From Collinsella sp. (GTDB taxonomy: Bacteria; Actinomycetota; Coriobacteriia; Coriobacteriales; Coriobacteriaceae), in contig JAUMMZ010000021.1 in the NCBI GenBank assembly GCA_031296755.1, forward strand, positions 84,518 to 148,517: a stretch of 64,000 bases of DNA. Reading direction: 5' to 3'. The translations under genes and the position numbers were made by a program. This document shows positions 10,301-17,149 of this stretch, piece after piece. Under the pieces are notes generated by a model. The model had not been told where the DNA came from and ran no database searches. It was given only the letters and a program-made list of their open reading frames with translations. The stretch's first letter is position 1, and the number at the start of each line of letters is the position of its first letter.

Positions 10301-12124
10301 CTTGGGGTCGCGCAGCTTAATAACCTTGAACAGGGCATTCTTGATAACGGAATAGGACAGGCCGGCGGCGATGTCGCCCACCGTGGCGCCTTCCTTTTGG
10401 GCCTGCTTAACGCGCGAGTTCATAAAGACCGTGCAGCGACTTCCCAGGTCGACCGGAGCCTTGGCATGGATGGCGGCGTTGGCGAACGCGCGCACGTCCA
10501 TGCTCATAGAGACGGCGAAGCTCTCGATAAAGCTGCCGCAGCCCGACGAGCAGGCCTCGTTGAGCATGATGTGCTCGATAACGCCGTCCTTGACGCGCAG
10601 GCACTTCATGTCCTGGCCGCCGATGTCCAGGATAAACTCGACGCCGGGCAGGAATGCCTTGGCGCCGCGCAGGTGCGCGACGGTCTCGATCTCGCCGGAA
10701 TCGGCCTTGAGGGCCTCGATGAGCAGTGCCTCGCCGTAGCCCGTGGTAGTCACGTGGCCGATGGTGCAGCCGGCGGGGATGTGGTTGTAGAAATCGGCCA
10801 TGATGACCTTGGCCGTGCCTAGGATGTCGCCGTTGTTGTTGCCGTACCAGGTGTGCAGCAGCTGACCGTCCTCGCCCACGAGCGCGGCCTTCATGGTGGT
10901 GGAGCCGGCGTCGATGCCGATGAACACGCGGCCGGTGTAGCCGTCGAGCTTTCCCTTGGGGACGACCTCCTGGTCGTGGCGGGTCTTGAACTCGGCAAAG
11001 TCCTCGTCGTTGACAAAGAGCGGATCCAGACGCTCGACCTCGGCACCTTGTGTGTCACCCAGGGCATCAATGGCCTCGATAAGCTGCGGGAACGTGCTGA
11101 GCTTGTTGGACTCGTGCGCCATGGCAGCGCCGCTCGCCACAAACAGGTGGGCGTTTTGGGGCACGATACGGTGTTCCTCGTCCAGGTTGAGCGTGAGGTA
11201 GAAGCGGTGGCGCAGCTCGGAGAGATACTGCAGCGGGCCGCCCAGGAAGGCGACGTTGCCGCGGATGGGACGGCCGCACGCCAGGCCCGAGATGGTCTGG
11301 GTCACGACAGCCTGGAAGATGGAGGCAGCCACGTCCTCGGGGCGGGCACCCTCGTTGAGCAGCGGCTGGACGTCGGTCTTGGCAAAAACGCCGCAGCGGC
11401 TGGCGATGGGATAGATGGTGGTGGCGTTGGCCGCGAGTTCGTTAAGGCCGCTGGCGTCGGTGTGCAGCAGGGTTGCCATCTGGTCGATGAACGCGCCCGT
11501 ACCGCCGGCACAGGTGCCGTTCATGCGCTGCTCGATGCCGTTGTCGAAGTAGATGATCTTGGCGTCCTCGCCGCCCAGCTCGATGGCGACATCGGTGGCC
11601 GGGATGAGGGTCTCGACAGCGCGCTTGCTGGCGATGACCTCCTGGACAAACTCCAGGTCGAGCCACTGGGACAGCAGCAGGCCGCCCGAGCCGGTAATGG
11701 CGCAGGTCATCTGGGCCGTCGGCAGCACGGTCGCAGCGCCCTCGAACAGGTCGCGGGCGCAGGCGCGGACGTCGGTGTGGTGGCGCTGGTACTTGGCGTA
11801 GACAATCTGGTTGTCGTCGTTGAGCACAGCGAGCTTAACGGTGGTGGAGCCCACGTCGATGCCCAAGTGCAGGTTGCCACGAGCGTTCTCGGGGTTGAAG
11901 ATCGCGCCTTCGGGGGTGTGGGCGGCGGCTACGGGCTCAGCGGCGGTGGCGGGCTCGCTAGCGACGGACGTCTCCCCTGCCGCGTTCTTGGCATCGGCAA
12001 CTGCCTCGGCAACTTTCTCGGCAGCTGCGGTCGCGGCCTTCTGCGCGGCATCCACCACGGCGGGTGCAGCCTCACGCGCGGCAGCGACCATACGGTCCTT
12101 AATGCCCTCGACGAGTTTGCTCAT
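7343..12124 (-). CDS. giant 2-hydroxyacyl-CoA dehydratase activase-type fusion protein
   Basis: Protein of 1593 residues related to HgdC/BadF/BcrA ATP-driven electron activators. After an Ala-rich N-terminal helix (1-80) come two ASKHA ATPase domains, with phosphate loops LGIDVGSTTVKLAV near 88 and IGIDAGSTTMKAAL near 398. Each carries the cysteine motif expected to bind a shared [4Fe-4S] cluster (NGTCAGGTGAFIDQ; NEACSSGCGSFIES). A cysteine cluster follows, RCGRCSNNCQ and NRCEKGAG near 690-730. A DUF2229-type domain (VGIPRALNMYENYPFW; PCVRWERKEDPTAGNCYNCP) and a long C-terminal region similar to dehydratase D-components complete it. Such fusions occur in anaerobes; their substrate is unknown. 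ATP-coupled low-potential electron transfer is inferred. The TetR gene ends 11 bp upstream, so the two are probably cotranscribed. Confidence 0.85.
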   Translation of the reverse strand: MSKLVEGIKDRMVAAAREAAPAVVDAAQKAATAAAEKVAEAVADAKNAAGETSVASEPATAAEPVAAAHTPEGAIFNPENARGNLHLGIDVGSTTVKLAVLNDDNQIVYAKYQRHHTDVRACARDLFEGAATVLPTAQMTCAITGSGGLLLSQWLDLEFVQEVIASKRAVETLIPATDVAIELGGEDAKIIYFDNGIEQRMNGTCAGGTGAFIDQMATLLHTDASGLNELAANATTIYPIASRCGVFAKTDVQPLLNEGARPEDVAASIFQAVVTQTISGLACGRPIRGNVAFLGGPLQYLSELRHRFYLTLNLDEEHRIVPQNAHLFVASGAAMAHESNKLSTFPQLIEAIDALGDTQGAEVERLDPLFVNDEDFAEFKTRHDQEVVPKGKLDGYTGRVFIGIDAGSTTMKAALVGEDGQLLHTWYGNNNGDILGTAKVIMADFYNHIPAGCTIGHVTTTGYGEALLIEALKADSGEIETVAHLRGAKAFLPGVEFILDIGGQDMKCLRVKDGVIEHIMLNEACSSGCGSFIESFAVSMSMDVRAFANAAIHAKAPVDLGSRCTVFMNSRVKQAQKEGATVGDIAAGLSYSVIKNALFKVIKLRDPKEIGSQVIVQGGTFMSDATLRAFEQLTGVHAVRPDIAGCMGAYGAALLARDRAGADGTSTILSAEDIAHLTVTQKHVRCGRCSNNCQLTVNDFGGGRRFITGNRCEKGAGHKKQKTEAPNLFKKKNELLFNREVLSPDEAPRGTVGIPRALNMYENYPFWHAFFTRLGFSVQLSDQSSKKTYQAGIESMPSESVCYPAKMSHGHVMNLIDRDVDFIWMPCVRWERKEDPTAGNCYNCPIVMSYPTALALNIDEIREQNIEFLYPFVPYHDKTELKRRLYQVLAVDRVADAEAGRGRVRGPKITRSEVDAAVNAAFEADARFHEDIQTMGEEALKWVEDHGGHGIVLAGRPYHNDPEINHALPELISSFGFAVFTEDSLAHLVKPERPIRVVDQWMYHSRLYAVARFVTMRNDLDLIQLNSFGCGLDALTTDQVQEILEASGKIYTVLKIDEVSNLGAARIRIRSLMAALKDQEAERLAEATAAGEAYEQGDAAPVAPSTDAPAFASRKYTFEAQRESASTAWPKVPFTEQMREEGYTILCPQMAPIHFDLVKEVFRGAGYNLELLPSTDHDAVEAGLRYVNNDICYPSILVTGQIMEAIESGRYDLSKTAVVISQTGGGCRATNYIALIRKALRESGHPEIPVISLSAVALGEDNPGFKITPALLKQAVYAVLFGDVMMQMLYRCRPYEATPGAANALYEEYMARARKLAPKFNRHNYTKLCREAIRAFDTMPLVGEGTKPRVGVVGEILVKFHPTANNHVVDVIEREGCEAVVPGLLDFFLYSMSNAELQKDELGSSATTRAGMQALIKLVDWMRTPVEEMLEKSRRFEAPERIGTMADKARTVLSVCNNMGEGWLLTAEMLDLIDHGAPNIICTQPFACLPNHVVGKAVIKELRRQHPESNIVAVDYDPGASEVNQLNRIKLMISVAKENMRAGKGFKLEKVAPLAMDEVTGQMRAHDGCVSCGSVDESAVASVAERLGRGIKK

Positions 12125-12135
12125 TGTCTCTCCTC

Positions 12136-12846
12136 TTAGTTGTTGGACTCGACGGCTGCGGCGGTGTCGGCCGCGTCCTCGAGCTGCAGGTTCAATAGCT
12201 TCATGCCGTATTCCGGCACGTTGATATCGATGGGTTGGCCATACAGGTCACCAGGGCGCACAAAAGCGAGCACCGTCATAATGCGCGCCATGGCCTCGGG
12301 CGATTCGGTGAGCCCACGCTCAAACCAGCGCTGAATCATGCCGACCTCGGCACTCACGACGTAGGTGACGTAGTAGTCAAAGAACGTGCCCAGCGCCAGG
12401 CCCAAAATGCCCGTCTGCGCACGCGGCACCACAGCCTCACGCGCGGTGTCGATGATCCTTTTAATGAAGGCCTGGTCGCCGCCCGGACCCAGCAGCGCAC
12501 CGATTAAGTCGCGATTGGCCGCAAGATAACGCAGCAGCTCAACCGAACCGGGTGCCGGCTCGAGCTCATCGATGTTGTGATAGAGGTCGGGCAGCTGAGC
12601 TGCGGTGATGAGCTCAATGCGCTCACGGATCTCGGCCAGCAAGCCGTCCTCGATTTGATTGATAAAGTCGGGGATATCGCGGTAATGCGAATAGAACGTG
12701 CGACGCGTAAGGCCAGCGCGCTCGGTGAGCGACGCGACATTAATGCGCGAAAGGTCGCCGCTTTCGGCAAGCTCGCTGGCAAGTGCCTGGCGAAGGGCAC
12801 GCTGCGAGCGAAGGGACCGGCGATCGCATTTCTCGAGCTGGGACAA
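12136..12846 (-). CDS. TetR/AcrR-family transcriptional regulator
   Basis: The 236-residue protein has an N-terminal TetR helix-turn-helix at about residues 35-58 (INVASLTERAGLTRRTFYSHY) and a helical ligand-binding domain after it. It lies 11 bp upstream of the giant activase gene on the same strand, so it most likely controls its own operon. Tandem palindromes at 12878-12912, just before the gene, are good operator candidates. The start at MSQLEKCDRR is preceded by a GGAGG-type site. The ligand is unknown; a CoA ester is a reasonable guess from context. Confidence 0.8.
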   Translation of the reverse strand: MSQLEKCDRRSLRSQRALRQALASELAESGDLSRINVASLTERAGLTRRTFYSHYRDIPDFINQIEDGLLAEIRERIELITAAQLPDLYHNIDELEPAPGSVELLRYLAANRDLIGALLGPGGDQAFIKRIIDTAREAVVPRAQTGILGLALGTFFDYYVTYVVSAEVGMIQRWFERGLTESPEAMARIMTVLAFVRPGDLYGQPIDINVPEYGMKLLNLQLEDAADTAAAVESNN

Positions 12847-12877
12847 GCGTCCTCCTTGTTACTCAACCTGTGCGCTA

Positions 12878-12912
12878 TTGCACAGTGCGAGTATTATTGC
12901 ACACCGTGTGCA
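12878..12912 (-). promoter_or_regulatory. candidate TetR operator pair
   Basis: TGCACAC-C-GTGTGCA at 12898-12912 is a perfect odd palindrome, and a weaker copy, TTGCACAGTGCGA, lies 19 bp away at 12878-12890. Both start with the same ATTGCACA half. They are 30-60 bp upstream of the TetR gene start, where an autoregulatory operator would be expected. Confidence 0.5.
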
Positions 12913-12938
12913 TCAACACGTAAAGGCAATATTTTGGA

Positions 12939-12967
12939 TGTGACAAAGGGACAGTCCCTTTGTCACA
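12939..12967. repeat. dispersed palindrome, AAGGGACAG family
   Basis: Perfect palindrome with 14-bp arms and one central base (outer TGTGAC, inner AAAGGGACAGTCCCTTT). A diverged copy is at 13663-13693, and the same core is found in differently flanked repeats elsewhere in the window. Confidence 0.7.
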
Positions 12968-13033
12968 ACCCACCTGGCTTTTGGAGCGGCATTACCGATT
13001 GTCCAAAATGTCATTCGTGGGTAGAATAATGTC

Positions 13034-13117
13034 GACGGCAGCCCAAGTTCTGCAAAGCTGGGCAGCGCCGTTGTTTGCATTAGGGGGTCAACGCCTTAGC
13101 GGCGGCGACCCCTTCTG
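13034..13117 (+). ncRNA. candidate antisense antitoxin RNA
   Basis: A good promoter, TTGTCC (12999-13004), 17 bp, TAGAAT (13022-13027), reads rightward into about 85 bp that fold into two hairpins: ACGGC-AGCCCA at 13035-13045 pairing with 13059-13071, then a GGGGTC/GACCCC terminator at 13084-13112. No ORF is present. The RNA would overlap, in antisense, the last codons and terminator of the small hydrophobic protein on the other strand, the layout of 3'-overlapping type I antitoxins such as RatA. Predicted from sequence only. Confidence 0.4.
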
Positions 13118-13221
13118 TTGCGCTTCGAACGCTGCTTGAGTGCCTCGGAAAGGCCGACAAGCGCCGTGAAGAACGAGACCAAAGCGGTCAGAAGTCTCAC
13201 GAAATCAATCAAATCGGTCAT
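13096..13221 (-). CDS. small hydrophobic cationic protein, candidate type I toxin
   Basis: A 41-residue ORF: MTDLIDFVR, then a membrane-spanning stretch of about 18 residues (LLTALVSFFTALVGLSEAL), then a basic tail (KQRSKRNRRGRRR). An ATG two codons upstream is in frame but too close to the ribosome site; GGAGG lies 8 bp before the chosen ATG, an ideal distance. That GGAGG can pair with CCTCC immediately upstream across an 8-base loop, which would hide it. Length, single helix, basic end, hidden ribosome site and an opposing short RNA at the 3' end all fit holin-like type I toxins. No family was recognised by sequence. Confidence 0.5.
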   Translation of the reverse strand: MTDLIDFVRLLTALVSFFTALVGLSEALKQRSKRNRRGRRR

Positions 13222-13285
13222 GGGCATCACCTCCCATCAGATGGAGGGCGTTGCCCGGCACATGGAACTGCCGCCAACAGTATCA

Positions 13286-13325
13286 ATTCTATCAAAGCGC
13301 AGTTAGATATGCGAATGTTTGTTCG
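13286..13325 (-). promoter_or_regulatory. candidate toxin promoter overlapped by a LexA/DinR-like box
   Basis: On the minus strand TTCGCA (13310-13315), 18 bp and TAGAAT (13286-13291) form a plausible promoter for the small toxin-like gene. CGAACAAACATTCG (13312-13325) overlaps the -35 element and differs at one half-site base from the Gram-positive LexA pattern CGAAC-N4-GTTCG. Confidence 0.4.
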
Positions 13326-13341
13326 TATTTCAGAAGATCGG

Positions 13342-13386
13342 AGCTCGGGTACGGCGAAGGAACAGTTCCTTTGCCGTACCCGAGCT
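13342..13386. repeat. 45-bp near-perfect palindrome
   Basis: Arms of 22 bp with one mismatch around a central base: AGCTCGGGTACGGC outside, AAGGAACAGTTCCTT inside. The inner part is a variant of the AAGGGACAG core of the dispersed palindromes, but the outer arms are unrelated to theirs. It may act as a terminator or be a mobile repeat. Confidence 0.6.
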
Positions 13387-13399
13387 TGTCGCCGAACTG

Positions 13400-13620
13400 C
13401 CACCTACATTTTTCGAGTTATTCGGCCACGCTGCTAGTTCTGTATAAATGCACCGCCGGGATTATCTGAGGGTTTTTGTCCTTATTTGAGCGCATACATG
13501 CCCATTTGCGCACTTACGACACCGAATCAAACACCATTAGAGGTATGAATGTTCCCGAGAGGGCATCTTTAGCCATTTAACGACCTCCGACAGGCCGAAT
13601 AACTCGAAATTTGTTGGTGG
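13400..13620. repeat. MITE-like element with 28-bp terminal inverted repeats
   Basis: Arms at 13400-13427 and 13593-13620 match at 25 of 28 positions, sharing the perfect block TTTCGAGTTATTCGGCC. They enclose 165 bp without a convincing ORF. Size and structure resemble a miniature inverted-repeat element; no target-site duplication was evident. Confidence 0.45.
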
Positions 13621-13662
13621 CGAAAGCGAGACAGTCCTATACGCCAAAAGCCGGCATCTCCC

Positions 13663-13693
13663 ATGTGACAGAGGGGCTGTCCCTTTGTCACAT
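13663..13693. repeat. dispersed palindrome, second copy
   Basis: ATGTGACAGAGGGG-ctg-CCCTTTGTCACAT, an imperfect copy of the palindrome at 12939-12967. It abuts the stop codon of the HAD hydrolase gene and probably serves as its transcription terminator. Confidence 0.65.
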
Positions 13694-14550
13694 TATTCGA
13701 TGACGGTGCGGGAGTTTTGCTTGTGCATGGTGGCGAGCATGTGTTTGGGAACGGCGTGGACCATGCAACTGCCGATAGTCGCGCTCGCGGCGGCCTTGGC
13801 TGCATCGCTTGCGTTTTTGGTCGCGTAGCTGTGACGAAAACGATTGAGCATGGCGATATCGTTGCCGCCGTCGCCGTAGACCGCGACCTCATCCTCGGCA
13901 ATACCGTAGTAGCCCGCCAGCCAGGCCACGCTCTCGCCCTTGTTGCACGCCACGTCCGTGATCTCGAACATCACCGGATCGAACGGCGCGTTGACCACGC
14001 GGTCCGATCGCTCGGCCAAATATGCTTTAAGGTCACGCTCCAGCTCGGGCGAGGTCACGCGGCAGTTGATCTTGCACACATCGTGGCGCAGGATGTCACC
14101 GATCGACTGGTCGAAATATTGCTCCTCGTGATACCCGCCACGTGCACGCATGCCACGCATCACGATACGCTTGATAGGGCTGTCCTTTTTAAAGCCCGCC
14201 TGATGCATCTCGAACGAGCCGCTCGAGAACATGCCATCGGGCGTGGAGCAATCAAAGCAAATGTCCGGAAACTCCTTGAGCAGTTCCTCGGTGATCTGCG
14301 GGTCAATGGTCCAGGTTTTGAGCACCTCGCCATGACTGTCGCGCACGATGGATCCATTGGAGCAGCAGGCGTCAAGCGCCAGGCCCGTAAAGCCATGCTC
14401 GCCGATCGGCAGCGTCGAGCGTCCGGTCGCGGGAACCACATGCAGGCCAGCTTCGGTCAGCTCGCGAATGGCACGGCGGATGGTCCCATCCGCCTCATGC
14501 AGGGCGTTCAGCAGCGTTCCGTCTAAGTCACTCGCAAACATCTTGATCAT
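13693..14550 (-). CDS. Cof-type HAD-superfamily hydrolase
   Basis: A 285-residue haloacid-dehalogenase-type phosphatase, probably acting on sugar phosphates or similar small molecules in the cytosol. Motif I is FASDLDGTLLN at residues 4-14 with both catalytic Asp; motif II is VVPATGRS; the end has VAVYGDGGNDIAMLNRF (motifs III/IV, GDGxND) followed by ATKNASDAAKAAA, as in the Cof/YbjI subfamily with a C2 cap. The ATG at 14550 (MIKMFASDLDG) is chosen over an upstream in-frame start because the family begins here and AAGGAGAGG lies 10 bp before it. That ribosome site sits inside a perfect 21-bp palindrome arm ending at the start codon. Confidence 0.85.
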   Translation of the reverse strand: MIKMFASDLDGTLLNALHEADGTIRRAIRELTEAGLHVVPATGRSTLPIGEHGFTGLALDACCSNGSIVRDSHGEVLKTWTIDPQITEELLKEFPDICFDCSTPDGMFSSGSFEMHQAGFKKDSPIKRIVMRGMRARGGYHEEQYFDQSIGDILRHDVCKINCRVTSPELERDLKAYLAERSDRVVNAPFDPVMFEITDVACNKGESVAWLAGYYGIAEDEVAVYGDGGNDIAMLNRFRHSYATKNASDAAKAAASATIGSCMVHAVPKHMLATMHKQNSRTVIE

Positions 14551-14604
14551 GGGCGTGCCTCTCCTTCGTCTGCACGATATTGTAGACGAAGGAGAGGCAC
14601 GCCC
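14551..14604 (-). promoter_or_regulatory. perfect 21-bp inverted repeat covering ribosome site and promoter
   Basis: Arms at 14551-14571 and 14584-14604 are perfectly complementary and separated by 12 bp. The arm next to the gene contains its ribosome site and ends directly at the ATG. The loop holds TACAAT (minus strand, 14579-14584), a good -10, with TTG about 16 bp upstream in the other arm. A transcript starting upstream of both arms would lock the ribosome site in a stem; one starting from the internal -10 would not. It could also be a repressor site. Confidence 0.5.
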
Positions 14605-14665
14605 AAACAATGCCGTCACGACGCGACGTGCCACTGCCTTCACAAATTCACGGTGCCCCAGCGCG

Positions 14666-15928
14666 CTAAGACAATCGCCACAAGCGACTTTTCAGCCGAT
14701 AAAACAGCGCCGTCGTCAACGTCAGCACCGCCAACATGCCTGCGAATACAATCGCCGGTGTCCATCGATCATATGCGAGCCCGTAAACCAATTGGCCAAT
14801 AGGCGTTGCACAGGAAAGCGTCATATAAACGAGTGCCAGCACTTTTCCGCAGAGTTCCTTTGGCGCTGACCGCTGAACAAATGAAACGATTTCGACCGAT
14901 GTAATGCTTGCCCACGCCATGACCCATGCCGAGCCGGCCGCAAGCGCGGCAAACGCTAATTCATCAGGACCGCTCAGTAGCGTGACAATAATCGGCACGA
15001 CTCCAAAACAGATCATCGCAACATATCGACATATGCCCTTGAAGGAAAAACGATGCGGCCAAATACCGACCAAACCACTGCCGACAAGACCACCTAAGCC
15101 CATAGCCACCTCAATAATCCCAACGAAGGATGACTGCATTCCGAGATGCTTTGCAACAATAACGGGAGCACCAATCGTTAACCCAACTAACGCAAGGTTC
15201 AAAATAGCCGCAATCAAAAACACAACGAGCAATGATGAGTTTTGAGACAGGTACCGAATCAACTCCCGAAAATCGTTTCGGCGTGTCGTACGAGTCGCGC
15301 CGTCTCCCATCGTTTCAGATGAGGCATTTTGCTTGAGTGCGCCCCCGAACAGCAGGGCTGAAATCGTAAACGTCAACGCCGCGGTTTCGCATAGAGTATC
15401 GATACCAAAGCACCCATAGACTGCCGTCCCGACTACAGGCCCCAAGATATTGCTCATCATGATTATCTGCGAGACCAACGCAGTGGCACGCTCAACCTTT
15501 TCTTGGCCCGTCATGCGCACCGCCTCAATTTGAAGCATCGGTTTCAGCAGCGATTGGATGCCATATTGGACGCAAAGCATTGCTGCCACGACAACCGCAA
15601 GAGGCAGCGAACGCTTCATGGGGATAAACAGCAGTGATGCAGCCATCAGAACAATGCCGAGTACCACAAGAACCCCGCGATGTCTTCCCCGATCCGCCAA
15701 AATCCCGCCAACCGGAGTCGCGAGCACGCCCGGTATGAACGCTATCGCCGCGACGGCGCCATATAACGTTGAGGAGCCGCTGCAATCGAACAAGTAGAGC
15801 GGACACGCAAAGCACAGTGCCGACAGCATCGAATACGCACACAGCTGTGCAACAAGAAGACCAAATAGCCTGATAGATCGCACTGTTTTTGGCGCCAATG
15901 AAACGCTAATTCTTCGCATCCCAGCCAT
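14666..15928 (-). CDS. MFS transporter, putative drug efflux
   Basis: A 420-residue major facilitator with about 12 membrane helices. The loop after the second helix has GGILADRGRHRGVLV, close to the MFS signature. The first 20 residues are basic, and no signal peptide is seen. It is read on the minus strand after a TetR gene, with TetR-like palindromes in the gap between, so it is probably an efflux pump derepressed when the regulator binds a toxic compound. Substrate unknown. GC content appears a little lower than in its neighbours. Confidence 0.75.
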   Translation of the reverse strand: MAGMRRISVSLAPKTVRSIRLFGLLVAQLCAYSMLSALCFACPLYLFDCSGSSTLYGAVAAIAFIPGVLATPVGGILADRGRHRGVLVVLGIVLMAASLLFIPMKRSLPLAVVVAAMLCVQYGIQSLLKPMLQIEAVRMTGQEKVERATALVSQIIMMSNILGPVVGTAVYGCFGIDTLCETAALTFTISALLFGGALKQNASSETMGDGATRTTRRNDFRELIRYLSQNSSLLVVFLIAAILNLALVGLTIGAPVIVAKHLGMQSSFVGIIEVAMGLGGLVGSGLVGIWPHRFSFKGICRYVAMICFGVVPIIVTLLSGPDELAFAALAAGSAWVMAWASITSVEIVSFVQRSAPKELCGKVLALVYMTLSCATPIGQLVYGLAYDRWTPAIVFAGMLAVLTLTTALFYRLKSRLWRLS

Positions 15929-15940
15929 AAGCCTGCCCCC

Positions 15941-16026
15941 AAATACATACTGTCAGTATGTATTTAATGACTTGAAAAGGGCAGCCGTGGCTACCCTCAC
16001 AAATCAATTACATACCGTTGGTATCT
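15941..16026 (-). promoter_or_regulatory. two TetR-type operators upstream of the MFS gene
   Basis: AAATACATACTG and its mirror CAGTATGTATTT form a palindrome at 15941-15964 immediately before the MFS start. A second related site, ACATACCGTTGGTATCT, lies at 16010-16026 next to the stop of the TetR gene. Both share the ACATAC half-site seen in AcrR-like operators. Confidence 0.6.
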
Positions 16027-16029
16027 ATA

Positions 16030-16692
16030 TTACCACCCGGCACGGTTCCATACGTCCCAAATCTGGGCCGTTGTCTGGAGCACTTCATTACCCAAATCGA
16101 GCCCCACCGCTGCCGCCATCTGTGCCAAACATTGTGCGCGAGCGAGCATTCGCTCCTTGGGCTCGAGCGGACGGAACAATGGCAGCAGCCAAAGATTCGC
16201 TAACAACGATACGGCCTCCGCTGCTTCGCGCGGGCATTCGCACGCAATGGAGCCGTCGGCGATGCCCTCCTCGATTACTGGCAAGAGATTGCCATCGGCC
16301 GACTCGTCAAACGAACCTTGGTACTGCATCGCCAGCAGCCGCGAGCTTTTTACCGGATCTGCCGCAGGATGCATGCGAGCCCATAGCTCGATTTGCGGAA
16401 CGACGGACTCGGGCGCATAAAGTCGTTTGAGCTTTTGAGCTCCCGTCATATTGCCAGCACCGAGTGTCGCGCGACGGTGTTCAGCAATCGGAGCCGTTGC
16501 CCGATCAAATGCGGCGTTGAAAATCTCCTCTTTGCTCTTAAAGTGATGATAGACAGCACCCTTGGTCATGCCATCGAGGCGGTCGACGATGTCTTGGATG
16601 CTCGTCCCCTCATAACCCTGTACGCAGAATAGCTCCAGCGCCGCGTCGAGAATCTTCGCGACAGTCTCCTCGGGGTATTTATTACGACCCAT
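16030..16692 (-). CDS. TetR-family regulator of the adjacent MFS pump
   Basis: A 220-residue TetR regulator. The DNA-binding domain occupies about residues 8-55: ETVAKILDAALELFCVQGYE, TSIQDIVDRLDGMTKGAVYHHFKSKEEIF, matching the classical KGAxYxHFxSKE recognition helix. The remainder is a variable ligand-binding domain. The ATG at 16692 (MGRNKYPEE) fits the family start better than one 12 codons upstream. The gene precedes the MFS gene by about 100 bp on the same strand, with two palindromic sites between them. Confidence 0.8.
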   Translation of the reverse strand: MGRNKYPEETVAKILDAALELFCVQGYEGTSIQDIVDRLDGMTKGAVYHHFKSKEEIFNAAFDRATAPIAEHRRATLGAGNMTGAQKLKRLYAPESVVPQIELWARMHPAADPVKSSRLLAMQYQGSFDESADGNLLPVIEEGIADGSIACECPREAAEAVSLLANLWLLPLFRPLEPKERMLARAQCLAQMAAAVGLDLGNEVLQTTAQIWDVWNRAGW

Positions 16693-16766
16693 AATCCGTC
16701 CATCCACAACGCAAGTCTTGTGCCTCATTGCAGCATTTTAACGTTGCGGATGGTAGACGGTCGATT

Positions 16767-17105
16767 CTACACCGCGGCGGGGCCGTGTTCGCCGGTACGG
16801 ATGCGGATGACTTCCTCGACCGGCTCGACCCAAATCTTGCCGTCTCCAACGGCACCGGTACGAGCGGCGTTGCAGATGATGTCGACAATTCCGTCGACAT
16901 GCTCATCGGCACAAATGAGCGTGAACTGCACCTTAGGGATCGTGTTAACAAGCAACTCGTTGCCGCGCACGTATTCCTTCCAGCCATGTTGCGCACCGCA
17001 GCCCTGCACCTGGTTGATAGTCATACCGCGAACATCAGCAGCAAACAGCGCATCTTTAAGAACCTCAAGCTTCTCGGCGCGAACAATCGCCGTAATCTTC
17101 TTCAT
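16767..17105 (-). CDS. glnK: PII nitrogen regulatory protein (GlnK/GlnB type)
   Basis: A 112-residue trimeric sensor of ATP/ADP and 2-oxoglutarate that plugs the ammonium channel. It aligns without gaps to E. coli GlnB: MKKITAIVRAEKLEVLKDAL at the start and GDGKIWVEPVEEVIRIRTGE at the end, including the nucleotide-binding residues. In the T-loop, GWKEYVRGNELLVN, the position of Tyr51 is Leu and Tyr46 is Val, so the usual uridylylation or adenylylation site is missing. It lies downstream of the ammonium channel gene on the same strand, the usual pairing, separated by 155 bp holding a large palindrome. Confidence 0.92.
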   Translation of the reverse strand: MKKITAIVRAEKLEVLKDALFAADVRGMTINQVQGCGAQHGWKEYVRGNELLVNTIPKVQFTLICADEHVDGIVDIICNAARTGAVGDGKIWVEPVEEVIRIRTGEHGPAAV

Positions 17106-17149
17106 AGTGAATTCCTCTCTTTAATAAAAGAAATTGATTGTTCTTCACA

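Noticed and set aside
7172..10822. 1216-codon open frame on the plus strand opposite the activase gene
   Set aside because: It is antisense to a protein with clear domain motifs on the minus strand; its translation is low-complexity His/Gly/Val/Leu-rich without any motif, as expected from a high-GC shadow frame.
13118..13306. 62-codon plus-strand open frame over the toxin-like gene
   Set aside because: No ribosome site; the minus-strand ORF has an ideal one and a membrane helix plus basic tail.
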